The translations under genes were made by a program, and so were the position numbers. 64,000 bases of DNA from Erwinia amylovora (GTDB lineage Bacteria; Pseudomonadota; Gammaproteobacteria; Enterobacterales; Enterobacteriaceae): the NCBI RefSeq assembly GCF_017161565.1, contig NZ_CP066796.1, positions 1,426,001 through 1,490,000 of the forward strand. Direction: 5' to 3'. Of this stretch, positions 10,801 through 21,668 are shown piece after piece. A model generated the notes under the pieces. It did no database searches. It was not told the DNA's origin and saw nothing but the letters and a program-made list of their open reading frames with translations. Each line of letters starts with the position of its first letter. Position 1 is the first letter of the stretch.

Positions 10801-12287
10801 AACTGCGCCAGCGCCTGGAACAGGCTGAAAGCGAACGCGCCAGTGCTCGTGAACGGCTGCGCCAGCATCAATCGCAGCTGACCCAGTATTCCCAGATACT
10901 GGCCTCGTTAAAAAGTTCGTATGATGCCAAGCGCGATATGTTGAAAGAGCTACAGCAGGAGATGCAGGATATCGGCGTGCAGGCCGATGCCAGCGCCGAA
11001 CAGCGGGCGCGTCAGCGCCGCGATCAGCTCTACAGTGCATTGAGCAACAACCGTACGCGCCGTAATCAGCTGGAAAAACAGCTGACATTCTGTGAAGCCG
11101 AAATGGACGCGCTGCAGAAAAAACTGCGCCGCCTTGAACGCGAGTACCAGCAGAAGCGCGAACAGGTTGTCAGTGCCAAGGCCGGCTGGGTGGCGGTGCT
11201 GCGCATGGTGAAGGATAACGGCGTTGAACGCCGTCTGCACCGTCGCGAGCTGGCTTATCTGGGCGGTGACGAGCTGCGATCAATGTCGGATAAAGCACTG
11301 GGGGCGTTGCGTCTGGCGGTGGCGGATAACGAACATCTGCGAGATGTGCTGCGGCTGTCGGAAGATCCAAAACGACCTGAGCGCAAAATTCAGTTCTACA
11401 TTGCCGTTTACCAACATCTGCGTGAACGCATTCGTCAGGATATCATCCGTACCGATGACCCGGTTGAAGCCATCGAACAGATGGAAATTGAGCTGAACCG
11501 GCTGACTGAAGAGCTGACCGCCCGTGAGCAAACGCTGGCTATCAGCTCACGCAGCGTGTCGAATATTATTCGCAAAACCATACAACGTGAGCAGAACCGC
11601 ATTCGCCAGCTTAATCAGGGCCTGCAGGCCGTTAGTTTTGGCCAGGTGAAGAGCGTGCGTCTGAATGTTAACGTGCGTGAAGCGCATTCAACGCTGCTGG
11701 ACGTGCTGTCTGAACAGCACGAGCAGCATCAGGATCTGTTCAAAAGCAACCGCCTGACCTTTTCAGAGGCGCTGGCGAAGCTTTATCAGCGTTTGAACCC
11801 GCAGATTGATATGGGGCAACGTACCCCGCAAACCATTGGTGAAGAACTGCTCGATTACCGCAACTACCTGGAGATGGAAGTGGAAGTCTGCCGGGGTTCT
11901 GACGGCTGGCTACGTGCTGAAAGTGGCGCGCTGTCAACCGGCGAGGCGATCGGTACCGGAATGTCAATCCTGGTGATGGTGGTGCAAAGCTGGGAAGATG
12001 AGTCGCGCCGGCTGCGTGGCAAGGACATTTCGCCGTGTCGACTGCTGTTTCTTGATGAAGCAGCGCGTCTGGATGCGAAATCCATTGCCACGCTTTTCGA
12101 ACTTTGCGACCGCCTGGAAATGCAGCTGATTATTGCCGCTCCGGAAAATATCAGTCCCGAAAAAGGCACCACTTATAAACTGGTGCGTAAAGTGTTCAAC
12201 AATACTGAACATGTGCATGTGGTTGGCCTTCGCGGTTTTTCCGCCGATCCTGCCGCTGTCACCGGCAGTGAAGAAGTCAGTGTATAG
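7839..12287 (+). CDS. mukB: MukB, SMC-like ATPase of the MukBEF condensin
   Basis: Large SMC-type ATPase of 1482 aa (E. coli 1486) that extrudes DNA loops with MukE and MukF and interacts with topoisomerase IV and MatP. Walker [10 protein letters not shown] is at residues 34-42. Two long coiled-coil arms (about residues 330-650 and 860-1120) flank the hinge. The C-terminal ABC signature [10 protein letters not shown] lies near residue 1366 and Walker [12 protein letters not shown] near residue 1402. The bias toward Q, E, R and L in the arms is normal for the family. Last gene of the cmoM-mukFEB operon; a terminator-like hairpin follows at 12357-12390. Confidence 0.98.
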   Translation: MIERGKFRSLTLINWNGFFARTFDLDELVTTLSGGNGAGKSTTMAAFVTALIPDLTLLHFRNTTEAGATSGSRDKGLHGKLRPGVCYAALDVVNSLHQRVIVGVRLQQVAGRDRKVDIKPFSIHGLPTAINPTEILTEAVNARQARVLPLSELKEKFEAMESVQFKQYNSITDYHSVMFDLGIVARRLRTAADRSKYYRLIEASLYGGISSAITRSLRDYLLPENSGVRKAFQDMEAALRENRMTLEAIRVTQSDRDLFKHLISEATSYVSADYMRHANERRIHLDGALLLRNELFTSRKQRASEQYRHIEMARELAEHNAAESDLETDYQGASDHLNLVQTALRQQEKIDRYDADLEELTFRLEEQNEVVAEAREVQEENEARSEAAELEVDELKSQLADYQQALDVQQTRAIQYQQALQALQRAQDICQLRDLNVDNAEEWQETFQAKEQEATDKLLMLEQKMSVAQAAHSQFEQAYELVNRIAGPVSRSDAWQVGRDLLRDASNQRYHAEQLQPLQSRVSELGQRLREQQDAERLLSDFCKRYGQQVDAADLENVQAGLEAQIERLNESVADAGERRMTLRQELEQLRERTARLTKQAPQWLAAQEILSQLGEQTGQTLENSQQVTEFMQQLLERERETTVERDEIAARKREIEKQIERLSQPGGSEDARLNHLAERFGGVLLSEIYDDVTLDDAPYFSALYGPARHAIVVPDLSLIREQLAGLDDCPEDLYLIEGDPQSFDDSVFDVDELAKAVVVKAGDRQWRYSRFPKVPLFGRAARENQLDVLRTEREKLAERFATLSFDVQKIQRLHQSFSRFIGGHIGVAFEPDPEAAIRLLNARRNEVERELSNDESENQHQRQQFDQAKEGVAQLNRLLPRVSLLLDDRLQDRHEEIQEKLAEAQQAARFVQQHGAQLARLEPVLSVLQSDPQQHEQLKLDYQQAQQQQRDARQQAFALTEVVQRRAHFGYTDSAGMLNGTSDLNEKLRQRLEQAESERASARERLRQHQSQLTQYSQILASLKSSYDAKRDMLKELQQEMQDIGVQADASAEQRARQRRDQLYSALSNNRTRRNQLEKQLTFCEAEMDALQKKLRRLEREYQQKREQVVSAKAGWVAVLRMVKDNGVERRLHRRELAYLGGDELRSMSDKALGALRLAVADNEHLRDVLRLSEDPKRPERKIQFYIAVYQHLRERIRQDIIRTDDPVEAIEQMEIELNRLTEELTAREQTLAISSRSVSNIIRKTIQREQNRIRQLNQGLQAVSFGQVKSVRLNVNVREAHSTLLDVLSEQHEQHQDLFKSNRLTFSEALAKLYQRLNPQIDMGQRTPQTIGEELLDYRNYLEMEVEVCRGSDGWLRAESGALSTGEAIGTGMSILVMVVQSWEDESRRLRGKDISPCRLLFLDEAARLDAKSIATLFELCDRLEMQLIIAAPENISPEKGTTYKLVRKVFNNTEHVHVVGLRGFSADPAAVTGSEEVSV

Positions 12288-12356
12288 TGTTGGAAAAGCG
12301 CAAAAAATAGTGCTTTCTCAGTGGTAAATCAACTAAGGTGGCATTAATCTGAATAG

Positions 12357-12390
12357 CGGCATTTGTCACCTGACAGGCGAATGCCGTTTT
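12357..12390 (+). terminator. Terminator-like hairpin after mukB
   Basis: Short stem cggcatt / aatgccg with a loop of about 15 nt, followed by a TTTT run. Position after the mukB stop and before ldtD suggests the end of the muk operon. The stem is only 7 bp, so the call is moderate. Confidence 0.55.
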
Positions 12391-12462
12391 CTGTTCGTAT
12401 ACTTATAACAACGACTCATCGTTATTGTTTTCCAAATTAGCTGACTTAACAGGGAGCAAGGG

Positions 12463-14310
12463 ATGTTGCTGCAGAAATCATCACTCATTCAAGCGCTTGC
12501 CGTCGGGTGCAGCCTGCTTTCCGGGCTGGCAGTTTTACCCGGCGCGGTAGCAGGTACACCACCGGTTTTCACTGCGGTGGTGCCGGCTGTCAGCGTCACG
12601 CAGAGCCAGCAGCAAATTACGGCCGCTTTACCTCACGGTATAATGCCGTTTTATCTCAAAAACCTTGTGCCGCTGTATGCCAGCAATCATATGCAGCTGA
12701 TGTGGCAGGATCCTCAGGCGCTCAGGCTGTTTGAGCAACAGCTGGCTGAAGTTGCCCTTTCTGGCGTACAACCGCAGTTTTCCCAATGGGTAAAACAGCT
12801 GACGGATCCCGCCATTAAAGGGTTGGCGCGGGATGTGGTGCTATCTGATGCGATGTTGGGTTATCTGCAGTTCACCTCCAGCGTGCCCGCTAAAGGCGAA
12901 GCCTGGCTTTACAGCACGGTGCCGTACCGGCTGGAAGCCCCGTCAACGACGGTGATAAACCAGTGGCAGCAAGCCCTTGCCCAGGGCAACCTCGATAGCT
13001 TTGTGCGCTCTCTGGCTCCCCGGCATCCGCAGTATGTGCGCATGCATCAGGCGCTGAAATCCCTGCTGGCGGATACCCGGCCGTGGCCGCAAATTGTCGA
13101 TAAGCAGACGCTGCGACCGGGCCAGATCAGCAATGACGTACCGGCCTTGCGTGATATCCTGCAACGAAACGGAATGATGTCAGCGGCAAATGAGCCTGCC
13201 AGGCCACCGGTGGAAGTGGTAGGTGCGGTGAATGCCCCCCTGGTGCATGACGATGATAATGCGCAACCGGACACAGGCTTAGGTGGTCAGGGGGAAAACA
13301 GCGCCGTTGTCAGCCCGTCGGCGAAGATATCAGGCGATGCCTCCAACGCAGCCGCAGAGCCAAATGTCTTTACCGGGCAGGCGGCGTTGGGCAGCCCGAC
13401 GAATACCTATACGCCGCAGCTGGTGGAGGCGCTAAAACGGTTCCAGCGTTGGCAAGGGCTGGAGGCCGATGGCGCGATAGGGCTGCGCACCCGCCAATGG
13501 CTGAACGTCTCGCCGCCGCAGCGGGCGACACTGCTGGCGTTAAATATTCAGCGTCTGCGCCTGCTGCCCGATGATATGCACAACGGCATAATGGTTAACA
13601 TCCCAAATTATTCGCTGGCTTACTACGTCAATGGCCGTGAAATACTGTCTTCCCGCGTCATCGTCGGCCGCCCGGACCGTAAAACGCCATTGATGCGTAG
13701 CGCGTTGAATAATGTCGTGCTTAACCCACCGTGGAACGTGCCAACCACGCTGGTTCGCAAAGATATTGTGCCGAAGGTGAAACAGGACCCGATGTATCTG
13801 TATAAACACGGTTATACCTTGCTTGCAGGCTGGAGTAACGAAGCAGAAGTGGTTGACCCTTCAATGATTAACTGGAGTATGGTTTCTGCTGCTTCTTTCC
13901 CGTACCGCATCCGCCAGGCGCCTGGCCCCACCAACTCGCTGGGGCGCTACAAGTTCAATATGCCAAGCTCTGACGCTATCTACCTGCATGACACGCCAAA
14001 TCATGGCCTGTTTCAGAAGGATATTCGCGCTCTGAGTTCCGGCTGCGTAAGGGTGAATCGCGCTTCCGATCTGGCTAATTTGCTGCTGCATGATGTGGGC
14101 TGGGACGACGCGCGCATCTCCGGCACGCTGAAGGAGGGGAATACTCGCTTCGTGCCGATCCGCCATCGTATCCCGGTCAACCTCTATTATTTGACCGCCT
14201 GGGTAGCGGAAGATGGGCTGCCGCAGTTTCGTACAGATATTTACAATTATGACTACACCGCGCGTTCAGGTACTCAGGTGCTGGCGCGGGCTGGGCAATT
14301 GTTGCTCTAA
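12463..14310 (+). CDS. ldtD: L,D-transpeptidase LdtD (YcbB)
   Basis: Periplasmic L,D-transpeptidase that makes 3-3 (mDAP-mDAP) crosslinks in peptidoglycan, important under envelope stress and in beta-lactam bypass. It has 615 aa. An N-terminal hydrophobic export signal (about residues 8-30) is followed by a catalytic-domain scaffold. A peptidoglycan-binding helix bundle ([13 protein letters not shown]) is near residue 320, and the YkuD domain carries the catalytic SSGCVRV motif with Cys at about residue 528 and the upstream HDTPNH. A low-complexity linker (about residues 245-310, rich in A, N, D, G) is longer than in E. coli. Confidence 0.96.
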   Translation: MLLQKSSLIQALAVGCSLLSGLAVLPGAVAGTPPVFTAVVPAVSVTQSQQQITAALPHGIMPFYLKNLVPLYASNHMQLMWQDPQALRLFEQQLAEVALSGVQPQFSQWVKQLTDPAIKGLARDVVLSDAMLGYLQFTSSVPAKGEAWLYSTVPYRLEAPSTTVINQWQQALAQGNLDSFVRSLAPRHPQYVRMHQALKSLLADTRPWPQIVDKQTLRPGQISNDVPALRDILQRNGMMSAANEPARPPVEVVGAVNAPLVHDDDNAQPDTGLGGQGENSAVVSPSAKISGDASNAAAEPNVFTGQAALGSPTNTYTPQLVEALKRFQRWQGLEADGAIGLRTRQWLNVSPPQRATLLALNIQRLRLLPDDMHNGIMVNIPNYSLAYYVNGREILSSRVIVGRPDRKTPLMRSALNNVVLNPPWNVPTTLVRKDIVPKVKQDPMYLYKHGYTLLAGWSNEAEVVDPSMINWSMVSAASFPYRIRQAPGPTNSLGRYKFNMPSSDAIYLHDTPNHGLFQKDIRALSSGCVRVNRASDLANLLLHDVGWDDARISGTLKEGNTRFVPIRHRIPVNLYYLTAWVAEDGLPQFRTDIYNYDYTARSGTQVLARAGQLLL

Positions 14311-14488
14311 TCTCTGATTAATCAGCAGTTCACCGGGTGTTGAGCGTAAGGGCTGATGGGTTCCACTCCCGGACCAATGCGTTATTTTCGTACTTCGCCG
14401 GGTTGACGGATGAATTCGCGCCCGGTAAGGTTCCAGCCAGCGCATTATATGCACAATCCCGAATTTTATAGCCAGGTAATACAGCTTT

Positions 14489-15037
14489 ATGGATAAGATC
14501 GACTCTCATCGCCGTAAGTGGTTGACTCTGGGCGGAGCCGCCCTGGGTGTCGCACTACTTCCGAGCCAGGCTTTTGCCTCGCTTTCTACCGCTCGTCCCC
14601 GGATGCTCACTCTTAATAATCTGCACACCGGTGAAAGTCTTAAAACCGAGTTTTTTAACGGTAAAACCTACGATAAGTCAGAACTGACGCGTCTTAACCA
14701 CTTTTTCCGGGATTATCGGGCCAATAAAAGTAAGAGTATCGATCCCCACCTGTTCGATCAGTTGTTCCGTTTGCAAACCCTGCTGAATACCCGTAAACCG
14801 GTTCAGCTGATTTCCGGCTACCGTTCGCTGGCAACCAACAACATGCTGCGTGAGCGCAGTGACGGCGTGGCTAAGCACAGCTACCACACGCTGGGACAGG
14901 CGATGGATTTCCATATTGAAGGGATCTCATTAAGCAATATCCGCAAAGCTGCACTTTCGCTACGGGCGGGCGGTGTAGGGTACTATCCTCGCAGTAACTT
15001 TGTGCACATTGATACCGGGCCGGTTCGGCGCTGGTAA
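14489..15037 (+). CDS. mepK: MepK (YcbK), peptidoglycan 3-3 crosslink endopeptidase
   Basis: Zinc endopeptidase of the M15 family that cleaves mDAP-mDAP crosslinks, the bonds made by the product of the upstream gene ldtD. It has 182 aa. A twin-arginine signal peptide is visible (RRKWLTLGG at residues 8-16, then a hydrophobic core ending near SQAFA). The zinc/active-site region [16 protein letters not shown] and the closing HIDTG match the family. The pairing of ldtD and mepK next to one another, synthesis and cleavage of the same bond, is conserved in enterobacteria. Confidence 0.96.
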   Translation: MDKIDSHRRKWLTLGGAALGVALLPSQAFASLSTARPRMLTLNNLHTGESLKTEFFNGKTYDKSELTRLNHFFRDYRANKSKSIDPHLFDQLFRLQTLLNTRKPVQLISGYRSLATNNMLRERSDGVAKHSYHTLGQAMDFHIEGISLSNIRKAALSLRAGGVGYYPRSNFVHIDTGPVRRW

Positions 15038-15080
15038 GGCGAAATTCCTGCTGCCCTGTGGCGGCCGGCCATGGAGTATT

Positions 15081-15710
15081 ATGAATTATCACATTATCCC
15101 GGTCACCGCGTTCGCGCAGAACTGTTCGGTCATTTGGTGCCCTGAAACCGGTGAAGCTGCACTGGTTGATCCGGGCGGCGATGCACAGAAGATCAAACAT
15201 GAGATCGCTGCCCTCGGCTTAACGGTTAAGCAAATCCTGTTGACTCATGGCCACCTCGACCATGTTGGCGCTGCGGCCGAGCTGGCCGAACATTACGATG
15301 TCCCGATTGTCGGGCCGCATAAGGCGGACAAATTCTGGCTGGACGGTTTACCGCAGCAAAGCCAGATGTTCGGCTTCGACGAATGCGCGCCACTGACCCC
15401 GGACCGCTGGCTGCAAGAGGGGGAAGTCGTACTTGTTGGCAACACCGTGCTGGAAGTGCTGCTGTGCCCCGGACATACGCCGGGTCATATTGTGTTCTTC
15501 GAGCGTAAAGCCCGTCTGCTGGTTTCCGGCGATGTGATTTTCAGCGGTGGCGTAGGGCGCTCAGACTTCCCGCAGGGCAGCCACCAGGACCTGATCGCTT
15601 CCATCCTGAACAAGTTACTGCCGCTGGGTGACGACGTGACCTTTATCGCAGGTCATGGACCAATGTCAACGCTGGGACGCGAGCGTATCAGCAATCCGTT
15701 CCTGCAATAA
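15081..15710 (+). CDS. gloC: GloC (YcbL), type II hydroxyacylglutathione hydrolase
   Basis: Metallo-beta-lactamase-fold thioesterase that hydrolyses S-lactoylglutathione in methylglyoxal detoxification. The start at 15081 gives [11 protein letters not shown] as in E. coli; an open frame continues upstream into mepK. It has 209 aa. The metal motif HGHLDH lies at residues 56-61, with GHTPGH and [12 protein letters not shown] further on. Its substrate comes from methylglyoxal, made by MgsA, which is also encoded in this window (50928-51386). Confidence 0.94.
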   Translation: MNYHIIPVTAFAQNCSVIWCPETGEAALVDPGGDAQKIKHEIAALGLTVKQILLTHGHLDHVGAAAELAEHYDVPIVGPHKADKFWLDGLPQQSQMFGFDECAPLTPDRWLQEGEVVLVGNTVLEVLLCPGHTPGHIVFFERKARLLVSGDVIFSGGVGRSDFPQGSHQDLIASILNKLLPLGDDVTFIAGHGPMSTLGRERISNPFLQ

Positions 15711-15722
15711 CCGCCTTCACCA

Positions 15723-15754
15723 CGGAAAAAGCCTGCTATTGCAGGCTTTTTCCG
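15723..15754. terminator. Bidirectional terminator between gloC and aspC
   Basis: Perfect 14-bp inverted repeat (cggaaaaagcctgc and its complement) around a TATT loop. It has A-runs on the left and T-runs on the right, so it can end gloC on the plus strand and the convergent aspC on the minus strand. Confidence 0.9.
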
Positions 15755-15806
15755 TTTACAGCGTTAGCCAATCACGGGGGGGCTGCTATGGCGGCCCGGC
15801 ACCGAA

Positions 15807-16997
15807 CTACAGCACAGCGGCGATAGCCTCACACAGCGGGGCTATATTATCTGTCGTCATACCCGCTACGTTAACGCGCCCGGAGTTCACCGCATACACG
15901 CCAAACTCATCGCGCAGCCTGACGACCTGATCTTTTGTCAGGCCGCTGAAGGAAAACATGCCGTTTTGCGCAATAATAAAGCCGAAGTCGCCTTTCGCCC
16001 CTTTTTCTTCAAGCGTCTTGACAAATAGCTGGCGCATAAGCTGTATACGATCGCGCATGCTGGTCAGCTCCTGCTCCCATTGCGCACGCAGATCGCTGTT
16101 GCTAAGGATGGTGGCAACCACTGCCGCCCCGTGTGCCGGAGGATTGGAGTAGTTAGCCCGAATGGTCGCTTTCACCTGGCTGAAGGCGGTATCAACCACC
16201 GCAGCGTCGCTGGCAACCAGGGTAAATGCACCCACACGCTCATTGTACAGGCCAAAATTCTTCGAGTATGAGCTGCACACGATCAGCTCCTGATGGCTGG
16301 CTGCGAAAGTACGCAAACCTTCGGCATCCTGCTCCAGACCGCGGGCGAAGCCCTGGTAGGCAAAGTCAAACAGCGGCAGCCAGCCCTTAGTCAGCGACAG
16401 ATCGGCAAGCTGCGCCCACTGTTCGGCAGTCGGGTCAATGCCGGTGGGATTGTGGCAGCAGCCGTGGAACAGGACAATATCACCGGCCACGGCAGCATTA
16501 AGACTTTGCAGCATGCCGTCGAAATCCAGATTGTGGCTGGCAGCATCATAATAGTCGTATTGACAAACTTCCAGACCGGCGGCAGTAAACACGTTCTGAT
16601 GATTTGGCCAGCTGGGATTGCTGACCCAGACGCGTTTTGCACTGGTTTGTGTGGCGATAAAATCCGCAGCGACCCGCAGTGCGCCAGTGCCTCCTGGAGT
16701 CTGCGCAGTGCGTGCTCGTTGGCTGGCAATCAGAGGGCTGGCGGCGCCAAACAACAGTTCCTGAGTACAGCGGGCGAAGTCGGCAATCCCGTCGATGCTC
16801 AGATAGTTTTTGGTTGTTTCGTTTTCCAGCAGATACCGTTCAGCTTTTTTAACGCTGGACAGTACCGGCGTTTTGCCGGTTTCATCTTTATACACGCCAA
16901 TACCGAGGTTAATTTTGTTCAGGCGCTTATCCGTTCGAAACAGATCGGCTAAGCCAAGAATAGGGTCGGCGGGGGCAGCTGCAATACGTTCAAACAT
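15807..16997 (-). CDS. aspC: Aspartate aminotransferase AspC
   Basis: PLP enzyme that interconverts aspartate and oxaloacetate with glutamate and 2-oxoglutarate. It has 396 aa, as in E. coli. The PLP-binding lysine is Lys246 in [22 protein letters not shown] and the C-terminal GRVNVAG arginine region (substrate carboxylate binding) are present. It lies downstream of ompF on the same strand in the usual enterobacterial order, with its own 230-bp upstream region. Confidence 0.97.
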   Translation of the reverse strand: MFERIAAAPADPILGLADLFRTDKRLNKINLGIGVYKDETGKTPVLSSVKKAERYLLENETTKNYLSIDGIADFARCTQELLFGAASPLIASQRARTAQTPGGTGALRVAADFIATQTSAKRVWVSNPSWPNHQNVFTAAGLEVCQYDYYDAASHNLDFDGMLQSLNAAVAGDIVLFHGCCHNPTGIDPTAEQWAQLADLSLTKGWLPLFDFAYQGFARGLEQDAEGLRTFAASHQELIVCSSYSKNFGLYNERVGAFTLVASDAAVVDTAFSQVKATIRANYSNPPAHGAAVVATILSNSDLRAQWEQELTSMRDRIQLMRQLFVKTLEEKGAKGDFGFIIAQNGMFSFSGLTKDQVVRLRDEFGVYAVNSGRVNVAGMTTDNIAPLCEAIAAVL

Positions 16998-17157
16998 AGT
17001 GGGAGTCCGTTAGCTTAATCTAAAGCGAATTGTTGGCTCAGGTTACCGTCATACAGGGAGAATTGCCAATCGTTTGCGGCGAAAAAAAGCCCCGGCAATG
17101 AAGACAAGGAATGAGAATAGCGTCCCGGTCGCCACAACCGAAACTCCCTGCAGAAGG

Positions 17158-17188
17158 CCAAAAAAAAGCGGGGCCGAAGCCCCGTCTG
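17158..17188 (-). terminator. ompF terminator
   Basis: On the minus strand, the GC stem acggggc / gccccgc with a TTCG loop is followed by a run of seven T. It lies about 40 bp after the ompF stop. Confidence 0.88.
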
Positions 17189-17228
17189 ACGCACACATCG
17201 CCGCGGATAAACCGCGGCAGAGTGATAA

Positions 17229-18332
17229 TTAGAACTGGTATACCAGGCCAACGCCAACGGTGTTGTCGGTAGAAATACCGGCATTACGGGTGAATTCGTT
17301 TTCATCCAGCAGGTTGATTTTGTAATCAACGTAGGTGGACATATTTTTGTTGAAGTAGTAGTAGGTGGCCACGTCGATGTACTTATACAGATCCTGTTTG
17401 CCAACGTTTTCGATCTTCTTACCGACAGACTGCACGTAAGCCAGGGATGGACGCAGGCCGAAGTCGAACTGGTATTGTGCCACCGCTTCGAATTTCTGCT
17501 CTTTGTTGACCATGCCGCTACGATCTACGCCGTCGAAATTACCGCTGATAAAGGTGTTGTTACGGGTTTCACCGTACATCGCCGCGAGGTAAACACTTTT
17601 TGCGTCATACTTAACGGCGGTAGACCAGGTTTCAGCGGTTTTACTGCCGTTCGCGAAGTAGGCGTTCTGCTGAGCGTTGGTGCGATCTGACCTGGTGTAA
17701 GCAGCAGATACCGCCACGCCAACCGGAGTAGTATAGGTAACGGAGCTGCCCCAACCGTCGCCGTTCGCTTTTTCAATTTTACGACCGTTATCGCTTTCTT
17801 CGTTTTTGCCCTGGTACTGCAGCGCGAAGTCAAGACCATCAACCAGACCGAAGAAGTTGCTGTTACGGTAGGTGGCCAGACCGTTAGAACGACCGACCAT
17901 GCCGTTATCGGAATAACCAGAGTCACCGCCGAATACCGGCAGGATATCGGTCCATGCCAGCGGATCATAGCCGACGCCATAGTTACGACCGTAATCGAAC
18001 GCGCCGTAATCAGCAAACTTCAGGCCGGCAAAGCCAACGCGGGTTTTAGAACCAGAAGTACCTTCTGCTTCAGCCACGTTTGCCTGTACGTTGTATTCCC
18101 ACTGGCCGTAACCGGTCAGCCGATCGCTGATTTGAGTTTCACCTTTGAAACCGAAACGAACGTAAGACTCATCTCCGTCTTCACCGGAGTTATCTGAAAA
18201 TTGGTGACGCGCATCAACTTTACCGTACAGGTCCAGTTTGTTGCCATCTTTGTTATAGATTTCTGCAGCGTTAGCGGCACCCGCTGCCAACAGAGCTGGG
18301 ATCAATACTGCAAGAATGTTGCGCTTCATCAT
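17229..18332 (-). CDS. ompF: Trimeric general porin OmpF
   Basis: Outer-membrane 16-strand beta-barrel porin for small hydrophilic solutes. It has 367 aa. The signal peptide [22 protein letters not shown] is cut before AEIYNKDG, and the C-terminal strand ends in the BAM-recognised VYQF. The position between aspC and asnS is that of E. coli ompF. In constriction loop L3 the conserved PEFGG of OmpF, OmpC and PhoE reads PVFGG here (Val codon at 17934-17936), removing an eyelet Glu; the preceding Asp is kept. The gene is preceded by OmpR-like boxes. Confidence 0.95.
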   Translation of the reverse strand: MMKRNILAVLIPALLAAGAANAAEIYNKDGNKLDLYGKVDARHQFSDNSGEDGDESYVRFGFKGETQISDRLTGYGQWEYNVQANVAEAEGTSGSKTRVGFAGLKFADYGAFDYGRNYGVGYDPLAWTDILPVFGGDSGYSDNGMVGRSNGLATYRNSNFFGLVDGLDFALQYQGKNEESDNGRKIEKANGDGWGSSVTYTTPVGVAVSAAYTRSDRTNAQQNAYFANGSKTAETWSTAVKYDAKSVYLAAMYGETRNNTFISGNFDGVDRSGMVNKEQKFEAVAQYQFDFGLRPSLAYVQSVGKKIENVGKQDLYKYIDVATYYYFNKNMSTYVDYKINLLDENEFTRNAGISTDNTVGVGLVYQF

Positions 18333-18490
18333 TAATTATTACCCTCGTTGGAGTTATTTGAACACCTGCCACTGCCGACAACAATTCTTTACAGAACCTT
18401 GAAGAGAGTTTGGTGTCTTCCTGTGTCTTCAGGCATCTTTCCATTGGTAGCCCGGTTAATCTAGCCCGAAAATGCTACTAATCTCTTATT

Positions 18491-18530
18491 CTGGTAACAA
18501 TATGAAAAATTGTATTTCAAAATGTAATAA
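18491..18530 (-). promoter_or_regulatory. Candidate tandem OmpR boxes upstream of ompF
   Basis: Read on the minus strand, two adjacent 20-bp units, TTATTACATTTTGAAATACA and ATTTTTCATATTGTTACCAG, have the T-rich half plus GAAA(T)AC or GTTACC half seen in E. coli OmpR F1-F3 boxes. They lie ~160-200 bp before the ompF start. The E. coli ompF boxes are in a comparable place. This is a motif-level inference. Confidence 0.6.
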
Positions 18531-18575
18531 ATAAGGGAGTTTGTGAGTCAACTCTAAATTTACAAAAATAAAAAA

Positions 18576-18596
18576 AAGGCCGACGATGTCGGCCTT
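18576..18596 (-). terminator. asnS terminator
   Basis: Perfect stem aaggccgac / gtcggcctt with a 3-nt loop, followed on the minus strand by a run of T (A-run at 18571-18577 on the plus strand). It lies about 40 bp after the asnS stop, between asnS and the ompF promoter. Confidence 0.9.
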
Positions 18597-18633
18597 AATA
18601 TTTATTTTAATTTTCTTATATTTAATGCAGAAA

Positions 18634-20034
18634 TCAGAAAGTCGCGTTACGTGGAGTTCGTGGGAAGGCGATAACATCCCTTACATTTTGCACGCCAGTG
18701 ACATAAGCGATTAATCGTTCGAAACCCAGTCCGAAACCGGAATGCGGTACGGTGCCGTAACGGCGCAGATCGCGATACCACCAGTAATCTTCTTTATTCA
18801 GCCCCATCTCGGCCAGACGTGCATCTAACACCTCAAGGCGCTCTTCACGCTGGGAGCCACCGATAATTTCGCCAATGCCCGGAGCCAGCACGTCCATAGC
18901 CGCAACGGTTTTACCGTCGTCATTCAGGCGCATATAGAATGCTTTGATATCTTTCGGGTAATTTTTGACCACTACCGGGGCTTTGAAGTGTTTTTCCGCC
19001 AGGTAGCGCTCATGCTCCGAAGAGAGATCGATACCCCAGGCAACCGGGTTGTCAAATTTCTGCCCAGATGCCAGCAGGATCTCAATGGCTTCGGTGTAAT
19101 TGACCTGTGCGAAATCGGTCGTTACAAAACGTTCAAGGCGTGAAACGGCATCTTTGTCTACGCGTTCCGCGAAGAAAGCCATATCATCGGCGCGTTCGGT
19201 AAGCACCGCTTTAAAAGCGTACTTAAGCATCGCTTCCGCCAGGGCAGCATTGTCTTCCAGGTCGGCAAAGGCCATTTCCGGCTCCAGCATCCAGAACTCT
19301 GCCAGATGGCGGCTGGTATGCGAGTTTTCCGCGCGGAAAGTTGGCCCGAAGGTATAGATTTTCGAGACAGCGCTGGCGTAGGTTTCGCCGTTCAGCTGGC
19401 CGGATACGGTCAGGAACGCTTCCTTACCGAAGAAGTCTTCATCGTAATTGACTTTGCCTTCTGGCGTACGCGGCAGGTTTTCCATATCCAGCGTTGAGAC
19501 GCGAAACATTTCGCCGGCGCCTTCGGTATCAGAAGCGGTGATCAGCGGGGTGGAAACCCAGAAGAAACCCTGTTCGTCGAAGAAACGATGCAGCGCCTGT
19601 GCCAGAGTATGGCGAACGCGCGCCACCGCGCCAATCAGGTTAGTGCGTGGGCGCAGGTGCGCAACTTCACGCAGATATTCGATGCTGTGGCGCTTCGCCG
19701 CCATCGGATAGGTATCCGGGTCATCAACCCAGCCCACCACTTCAACCTCGGTTGCCTGAATTTCAAAGCTTTGTCCCTGACCCGGCGATGCAACGACTTT
19801 CCCCGTAATCACAACCGAGCAGCCGGTCGTCAGACGTAATACCTCATTCTGATAGTTATTCAGAGAATTATTGACGACAGCCTGAACCGGATCAAAGCAG
19901 GAACCGTCATAAACGGCGATAAAGGAAATACCGGCTTTCGAATCTCTTCGGGTACGCACCCAGCCACGTACGGTGACTTCACTGTCTACCGTGACCCGGC
20001 CGTGCAGTACATCCGCTACAGGCACAACGCTCAT
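18634..20034 (-). CDS. asnS: Asparaginyl-tRNA synthetase AsnS
   Basis: Class IIb aminoacyl-tRNA synthetase that charges tRNA-Asn. It has 466 aa, the same as E. coli. An N-terminal OB-fold anticodon-binding domain ([14 protein letters not shown] near residue 20) is followed by the class II core with [21 protein letters not shown] (motif 2 region) and GFGLGFERL near the C-terminus (motif 3). Monocistronic, with its own terminator. Confidence 0.98.
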   Translation of the reverse strand: MSVVPVADVLHGRVTVDSEVTVRGWVRTRRDSKAGISFIAVYDGSCFDPVQAVVNNSLNNYQNEVLRLTTGCSVVITGKVVASPGQGQSFEIQATEVEVVGWVDDPDTYPMAAKRHSIEYLREVAHLRPRTNLIGAVARVRHTLAQALHRFFDEQGFFWVSTPLITASDTEGAGEMFRVSTLDMENLPRTPEGKVNYDEDFFGKEAFLTVSGQLNGETYASAVSKIYTFGPTFRAENSHTSRHLAEFWMLEPEMAFADLEDNAALAEAMLKYAFKAVLTERADDMAFFAERVDKDAVSRLERFVTTDFAQVNYTEAIEILLASGQKFDNPVAWGIDLSSEHERYLAEKHFKAPVVVKNYPKDIKAFYMRLNDDGKTVAAMDVLAPGIGEIIGGSQREERLEVLDARLAEMGLNKEDYWWYRDLRRYGTVPHSGFGLGFERLIAYVTGVQNVRDVIAFPRTPRNATF

Positions 20035-20166
20035 ATTCGTTTCTCACTATTAGTCTTAATCGGAATGGAATACCCCAATTCAGGGTATCGCTATGTTACT
20101 TGTCAGCGGAGGAGAAACAAGAGAAATTCTGGTACACAGAGAGATTTATTCGGCAAGGTTAAAGCC

Positions 20167-20189
20167 GGGGGCAGATGCGATCTGCCCCC
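20167..20189 (-). terminator. Hairpin after pncB
   Basis: Perfect 10-bp stem gggggcagat / atctgccccc with a 3-nt loop, 12 bp after the pncB stop. The T-run on the minus strand is short (ggcttt), so it may be a weak terminator or an mRNA 3' stabiliser. Confidence 0.65.
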
Positions 20190-20200
20190 ATGAAGCAGGC

Positions 20201-21406
20201 CTAGCTGGCTTTCTTCACCAGCGGCAAATCAAAGGCTTTACGCAGGGCGCGCACAAAGGCTTTGTCGTGGCAAATGGTTTTACCGGGGCTGTCCGAGAGT
20301 TTGGCAACCGGCTTACCATTGCATTCCACCAGTTTTATCACGATATTGAGCGGTTTGACCTGGGGTATATCACAGGTGAGTCGGGTACCAATGCCGAAGA
20401 TAACATTGATGCGCTGTGCAAAATGACGATATAGCGCCACGGCTTTATCCAAATCGAGATTGTCAGAGAACACCAGCGTTTTACTCAGTGGGTCGATGCC
20501 CAACTGCTGATAGTGGGCTATGGCTTTTTCACCCCATTCCACCGGGTCGCCAGAATCATGGCGCAGTCCCTGATAAGCATGAGCAAACTCACCGCCGAAA
20601 TCGCGCAGGAAGGCATCCATGGTAATACAGTCGGTAAGGGCGATACCCAGTCGGTCGGGATATTCGTCCAACCATGCCTGTAACGCAGCGCGCTGGCAGT
20701 TAGCCAAGGTTGGGCTGATTTGCTGATGAGCCTGGAACCACTCATGCGCCTGGGTGCCGACCGGAGTCAGATTCAACCGGCGGGCGATATCATAATTGCT
20801 GGAACCCACCAGCCATGGAAATTCCTGCTGGAGGGTGCTGACAATTGCCAGCTGCACGTCGTGTGAGAAACGGCGACGGGTACCGAAATCCATCAAACGG
20901 AAACATGACATATCGAGGCCAGCGGTCAGCTGCGTAAACTTCACCAGCTTACTCTTCAGCTGGCTGACGGCCATTTCAGCCGTGACCAGCGGTGAGCGAT
21001 GACGGTGAACCACCTCACTGATCAATGCCAGCAGTGGCACTTCCCACATAATCACTTCGTGCCAGGGGCCGCTGATGCGGATATCCAGCTTTCCCTGCAG
21101 GTTGCGCACTGCCACCTGTGCGGGGTTGTAGCGGAAAGTGCGCAGCCAGTTCAGGTAATCCGGTTTAAAAAACGGCAGGCTGGAGAGATAAGCAAACTCG
21201 TCCTCAGTGAGCGTCAGCGAGGCCATTGCCGCTATCTGCCGGACTATTTCATCCGCGTAGATGCCAAGCATGTCGTCGCCGCGGCAACGGAATTCAGCCG
21301 TTACCGTCACATCGTAATAACGATGGAAAACCGCCTGCTGCATATGAAGTTTATAGGCATCGGTGTCGAGAAGCGTGGTCAGGATCGGGGCAGCGTGTCG
21401 TGTCAT
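20201..21406 (-). CDS. pncB: Nicotinate phosphoribosyltransferase PncB
   Basis: ATP-dependent enzyme of the NAD salvage pathway, joining nicotinate and PRPP to nicotinate mononucleotide. Start at 21406 ([24 protein letters not shown]) matches E. coli and gives 401 aa; an ATG 15 nt upstream sits right against AGAGG and is less likely. The phosphohistidine region GTQAHEWF has His at about residue 221, and the PRPP site RHDSGDP is near residue 282. Divergent from pepN, which lies 262 bp away. Confidence 0.96.
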   Translation of the reverse strand: MTRHAAPILTTLLDTDAYKLHMQQAVFHRYYDVTVTAEFRCRGDDMLGIYADEIVRQIAAMASLTLTEDEFAYLSSLPFFKPDYLNWLRTFRYNPAQVAVRNLQGKLDIRISGPWHEVIMWEVPLLALISEVVHRHRSPLVTAEMAVSQLKSKLVKFTQLTAGLDMSCFRLMDFGTRRRFSHDVQLAIVSTLQQEFPWLVGSSNYDIARRLNLTPVGTQAHEWFQAHQQISPTLANCQRAALQAWLDEYPDRLGIALTDCITMDAFLRDFGGEFAHAYQGLRHDSGDPVEWGEKAIAHYQQLGIDPLSKTLVFSDNLDLDKAVALYRHFAQRINVIFGIGTRLTCDIPQVKPLNIVIKLVECNGKPVAKLSDSPGKTICHDKAFVRALRKAFDLPLVKKAS

Positions 21407-21668
21407 GGTGCGTTTCAGCATCCTCTGGCGAAGAGCGTTATCCCTGGTTCAAAGAATATAAAGTCGCAGGAGTATAACCTGAATATGCATTTATTGAACC
21501 TGATTGCAGCACAATTAAAACAGTCTGTTTACCTGTAACCACAGTGTTTATACGAGAAATTGCCCTCTTTATAGACAACAACAACGATTGAGCGCGATTC
21601 AACGTGGCAACATAGCAATAACAGGAATAGACTTTAACCCATACTTATTACTGATGTGAGAAGGACTT

